From an uncultured Clostridia bacterium (GTDB taxonomy: Bacteria; Bacillota; Clostridia; TANB77; CAG-508), in assembly GCA_934167755.1 (NCBI GenBank), contig CAKPLT010000029.1:1-7206 (forward strand): 7,206 nt of DNA, read 5' to 3'. The notes beneath the pieces are model-generated. The model saw only the letters and a program-made list of their open reading frames with translations. It made no database searches and was not told the origin of the DNA. How positions within the stretch are numbered: the first letter of the stretch is position 1; each line of letters starts with the position of its first letter. A program made the translations under genes and the position numbers. This document shows positions 5,479 to 7,206 of the stretch, piece by piece.

Positions 5479-6921
5479 ATGAAAGAAAATAGAATACTAA
5501 TGCAATATTTTGAATGGTACTTAAAACCAGAAGATAAATTGTGGCAACAAGTATCAAGAGAAGCAAGAAATTTAAGAGAAATAGGAGTAACTGATATATG
5601 GTTACCACCAGCATATAAAGGTGCCGGTGGAAAATTTGACGCAGGTTATGCTGCATATGATTTATATGATTTAGGAGAATTTGATCAAAAAGGAAGTATT
5701 GAAACAAAATATGGTACAAAAGATGAATATTTGCAGGCAATAAAAGATTTGCAAGATAATGGTATTAGAGTATATGCAGACATAGTATTAAATCATAAAA
5801 TAGGAGCAGATGAGTCAGAAACTGTATATGCGAGTGAAGAAGAAAATCAAAATAGGAATATAGACACTACATTACCCAAAAAGATAACTGCTTGGACAAA
5901 ATATAATTTTATGGCGAGAAACAATAAATATTCAGATTTCAAGTGGAATTATAAACATTTTAATGGAACTGATTGGGATGAAAGCGGAAGAAAAAATGCT
6001 ATATTTAGATTTAGTGGAAAACATTGGGATCAAAATGTTGACCAAGAAAATGGAAATTATGATTATTTAATGGGAGCAGATGTTGATTTTAATAATCATG
6101 AAGTTGTAGAAGAGCTAAACAAATGGGGAAAATGGTATTTGGATACTACAGGAGTTGATGCTTTCAGATTAGATGCAGTAAAACATATAAAATCAGGATT
6201 TATGGCTGATTGGATAAGGACAATGAAAGACACAAGAAATGATTTACAGTGTGTTGGGGAATATTGGAATAGAAATTTGAATTCACTAAAAAATTATATT
6301 GAAAAAACAAATTCAACAATACCATTATTTGATGTACCATTACATTATAATCTATATGAAGCAGCAAATTCTAGTGGATATTATGATCTTGCAAGAATAT
6401 TTGAAAATACATTAGTTAAAGAAATGCCAAATCAAGCAGTAACATTTATTGATAATCATGATACAGAGCCAGGACAGGCATTATATTCTTGGATACCAGA
6501 TTGGTTTAAACCATTAGCATATGCATTAATCTTATTAAGAAAAGATGGTTTGCCATGTATATTTTATGGAGATTATTATGGAATATCAACACAAAATGTT
6601 AATACTAAAAAAGATATGTTAGAAAATTTAATGAGATTAAGAAAAGATTATGCATATGGTGAACAAAAAGACTATTTTGATCATCATAATATTATCGCAT
6701 GGTTAAGAGCAGGTGATGAAGAACATCCAAATTCAGGATTGATTGTTATAATGAGTGATGGACCTGGAGGAGGAAAGATAATGAATGTAGGAAAAAGAAT
6801 GGCTAATTCTACATTTTATGATTTTACAGGAAATGTGAAAGAAAAGGTATATGCTGACCAAGATGGAAATGGAATATTTTATTGTAATGGCGGAAGTGTT
6901 TCAGTTTGGGTTAGAGAATAA
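5479..6921 (+). CDS. Cytoplasmic alpha-amylase, glycoside hydrolase family 13
   Basis: A protein of 480 residues, the length of liquefying alpha-amylases such as those of Bacillus licheniformis (mature form) and E. coli AmyA. It hydrolyses internal alpha-1,4 bonds of starch, glycogen or maltodextrins. The GH13 regions are all present: I, DIVLNHK from Asp101; II, GVDAFRLDAVKHI with nucleophile Asp232; III, GEYW with acid/base Glu261; IV, FIDNHD with stabiliser Asp328. The spacing of these residues closely follows the licheniformis enzyme, which suggests subfamily GH13_5. The N-terminus (QYFEWYLKPEDKLW) begins the barrel directly and there is no signal peptide, so the enzyme should act inside the cell, probably on stored glycogen or imported dextrins. 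Domain B with its calcium-binding loops spans roughly 102-205, and a C-terminal beta domain ends the protein. It has its own promoter and terminator. No transporter or other glycan gene is adjacent. No catalytic residue is missing. Confidence 0.96.
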   Translation: MKENRILMQYFEWYLKPEDKLWQQVSREARNLREIGVTDIWLPPAYKGAGGKFDAGYAAYDLYDLGEFDQKGSIETKYGTKDEYLQAIKDLQDNGIRVYADIVLNHKIGADESETVYASEEENQNRNIDTTLPKKITAWTKYNFMARNNKYSDFKWNYKHFNGTDWDESGRKNAIFRFSGKHWDQNVDQENGNYDYLMGADVDFNNHEVVEELNKWGKWYLDTTGVDAFRLDAVKHIKSGFMADWIRTMKDTRNDLQCVGEYWNRNLNSLKNYIEKTNSTIPLFDVPLHYNLYEAANSSGYYDLARIFENTLVKEMPNQAVTFIDNHDTEPGQALYSWIPDWFKPLAYALILLRKDGLPCIFYGDYYGISTQNVNTKKDMLENLMRLRKDYAYGEQKDYFDHHNIIAWLRAGDEEHPNSGLIVIMSDGPGGGKIMNVGKRMANSTFYDFTGNVKEKVYADQDGNGIFYCNGGSVSVWVRE

Positions 6922-6922
6922 G

Positions 6923-6959
6923 AACAAGAAGGTTTAAAGCCTCCTTGTTTTGATTTTTT
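6923..6959 (+). terminator. Rho-independent terminator of the alpha-amylase gene
   Basis: AACAAG (6923-6928) pairs with CTTGTT (6944-6949), and AGG (6930-6932) with CCT (6940-6942), separated by one A/C mismatch. A T-rich run (6950-6959) follows. It starts two bases after the stop codon. Confidence 0.85.
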
Positions 6960-6969
6960 ATTTTGAGTG

Positions 6970-6999
6970 TAGACTTTTTATATAATTTTGTGCTATAAT
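6970..6999 (+). promoter_or_regulatory. Promoter of tRNA-Gly (extended -10)
   Basis: TATAAT at 6994-6999 is preceded by TG at 6991-6992, forming an extended -10 element. TAGACT (6970-6975) is a fair -35 box at 18 bases. Transcription would begin about ten bases before the tRNA. Confidence 0.65.
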
Positions 7000-7018
7000 A
7001 ATTTATAGTTATTTATAT

Positions 7019-7092
7019 GCGGGTATAGTTTAGTGGTAGAATGTTATGCTTCCGACCTAATGGCGTGGGTTCGATTCCCACTACCCGCTCCA
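7019..7092 (+). tRNA. tRNA-Gly (anticodon TCC), atypical anticodon arm
   Basis: A complete 74-base cloverleaf. The acceptor strands 7019-7025 and 7082-7088 pair perfectly, the D-loop keeps GG, the T-arm is GTGGG-TTCGATT-CCCAC, and CCA is encoded at 7090-7092. The anticodon loop is CTTCCGA with TCC at 7051-7053, reading GGA/GGN glycine codons. Two features are unusual: the anticodon stem 7044-7048/7056-7060 has a T/C mismatch at its fourth pair, and base 37 (7054) is G where glycine tRNAs normally have A. The D-stem closes with a G-U pair. It has its own promoter and is followed by hairpins and a terminator. Confidence 0.9.
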
Positions 7093-7100
7093 TTAACGAA

Positions 7101-7142
7101 TCTGTTCGAACTTTTTTTGAACAGAGATATAGGCTCTATGTC
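7101..7142 (+). other. Two abutting hairpins downstream of tRNA-Gly
   Basis: TCTGTTC (7101-7107) pairs with GAACAGA (7119-7125) around an 11-base T-rich loop. Directly next to it GATATAG (7126-7132) pairs with CTATGTC (7136-7142) around the loop GCT. Three bases later the terminator stem begins. The first could act as a tRNA processing or weak terminator structure, since T's lie in its loop rather than after it. Whether the set forms a small RNA cannot be told from sequence alone. Confidence 0.5.
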
Positions 7143-7145
7143 AAT

Positions 7146-7189
7146 AGTTGGGGTGGAAAACTTTAAAAGTTTTCTGCCTCAGCTTTTTT
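7146..7189 (+). terminator. Strong Rho-independent terminator
   Basis: Positions 7146-7163 pair with 7167-7184 in an uninterrupted 18-pair stem that includes several G-U pairs, with the three-base loop TAA. TTTTT (7185-7189) follows. The T run is on the plus strand only, so it ends plus-strand transcription from the tRNA-Gly unit. Confidence 0.85.
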
Positions 7190-7206
7190 AGTACAATTTA
7201 ATGTTT

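Noticed and set aside
7096..7125. CGAA/GTTC and GAAC motifs resembling a Gram-positive LexA (SOS) box
   Set aside because: Spacing does not fit CGAAC-N4-GTTCG, and the motifs are explained by the hairpin 7101-7125.
7146..7189. GGGTGG before a terminator, reminiscent of a T-box riboswitch antiterminator
   Set aside because: The conserved ACCGCG part is missing, there is no space for a specifier stem, and the bases are fully used by the 18-pair terminator stem.

Overview
The window is very AT-rich on both strands, with heavy use of ATA, AGA, TTA and AAA codons. It carries a clear spo0A gene, so it most likely comes from the chromosome of an endospore-forming member of the Clostridia. The genus cannot be fixed from the sequence alone.

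Layout. Positions 1-490 are the end of a ribosomal RNA operon: the 3' end of 23S rRNA, a spacer holding a good internal promoter, 5S rRNA, tRNA-Asn(GTT) and a terminator hairpin. A run of plus-strand genes follows. First is a ComF/GntX-type phosphoribosyltransferase-fold protein (519-1175) that has no usual start codon and appears to begin with ATA. Next is a small secreted or membrane-anchored protein with an N-terminal pilin-like hydrophobic segment (1226-1783, then a terminator), a HI0933/BaiN-type flavoprotein (1901-3151, then a terminator) and a YigZ/IMPACT-family protein (3210-3854). The sporulation master regulator Spo0A (3953-4777) follows, with its own near-consensus sigma-A promoter.

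Positions 4778-5478 are different in character. They hold a stretch with possible coding debris on the plus strand, and a minus-strand remnant (5341 to 5032) of what looks like a pectate-lyase-like or adhesin-type surface protein. That remnant has a good ribosome-binding site and start but is interrupted by a frameshift. Plus-strand genes then resume with a cytoplasmic GH13 alpha-amylase (5479-6921), with a promoter and a terminator of its own. Last come a tRNA-Gly(TCC) with an unusual anticodon arm and three back-to-back hairpins, the last being a strong terminator.

The genes do not form one pathway. Most have their own promoters or terminators, so this is mainly a housekeeping region of translation RNAs, a sporulation regulator and glycogen/starch breakdown. 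The points most worth a second look are the ATA start of the comF-like gene, the frameshifted surface-protein remnant, the possible coding relic behind spo0A, the atypical tRNA-Gly and the hairpin array that follows it. No defence system, CRISPR array, insertion sequence or prophage was seen.
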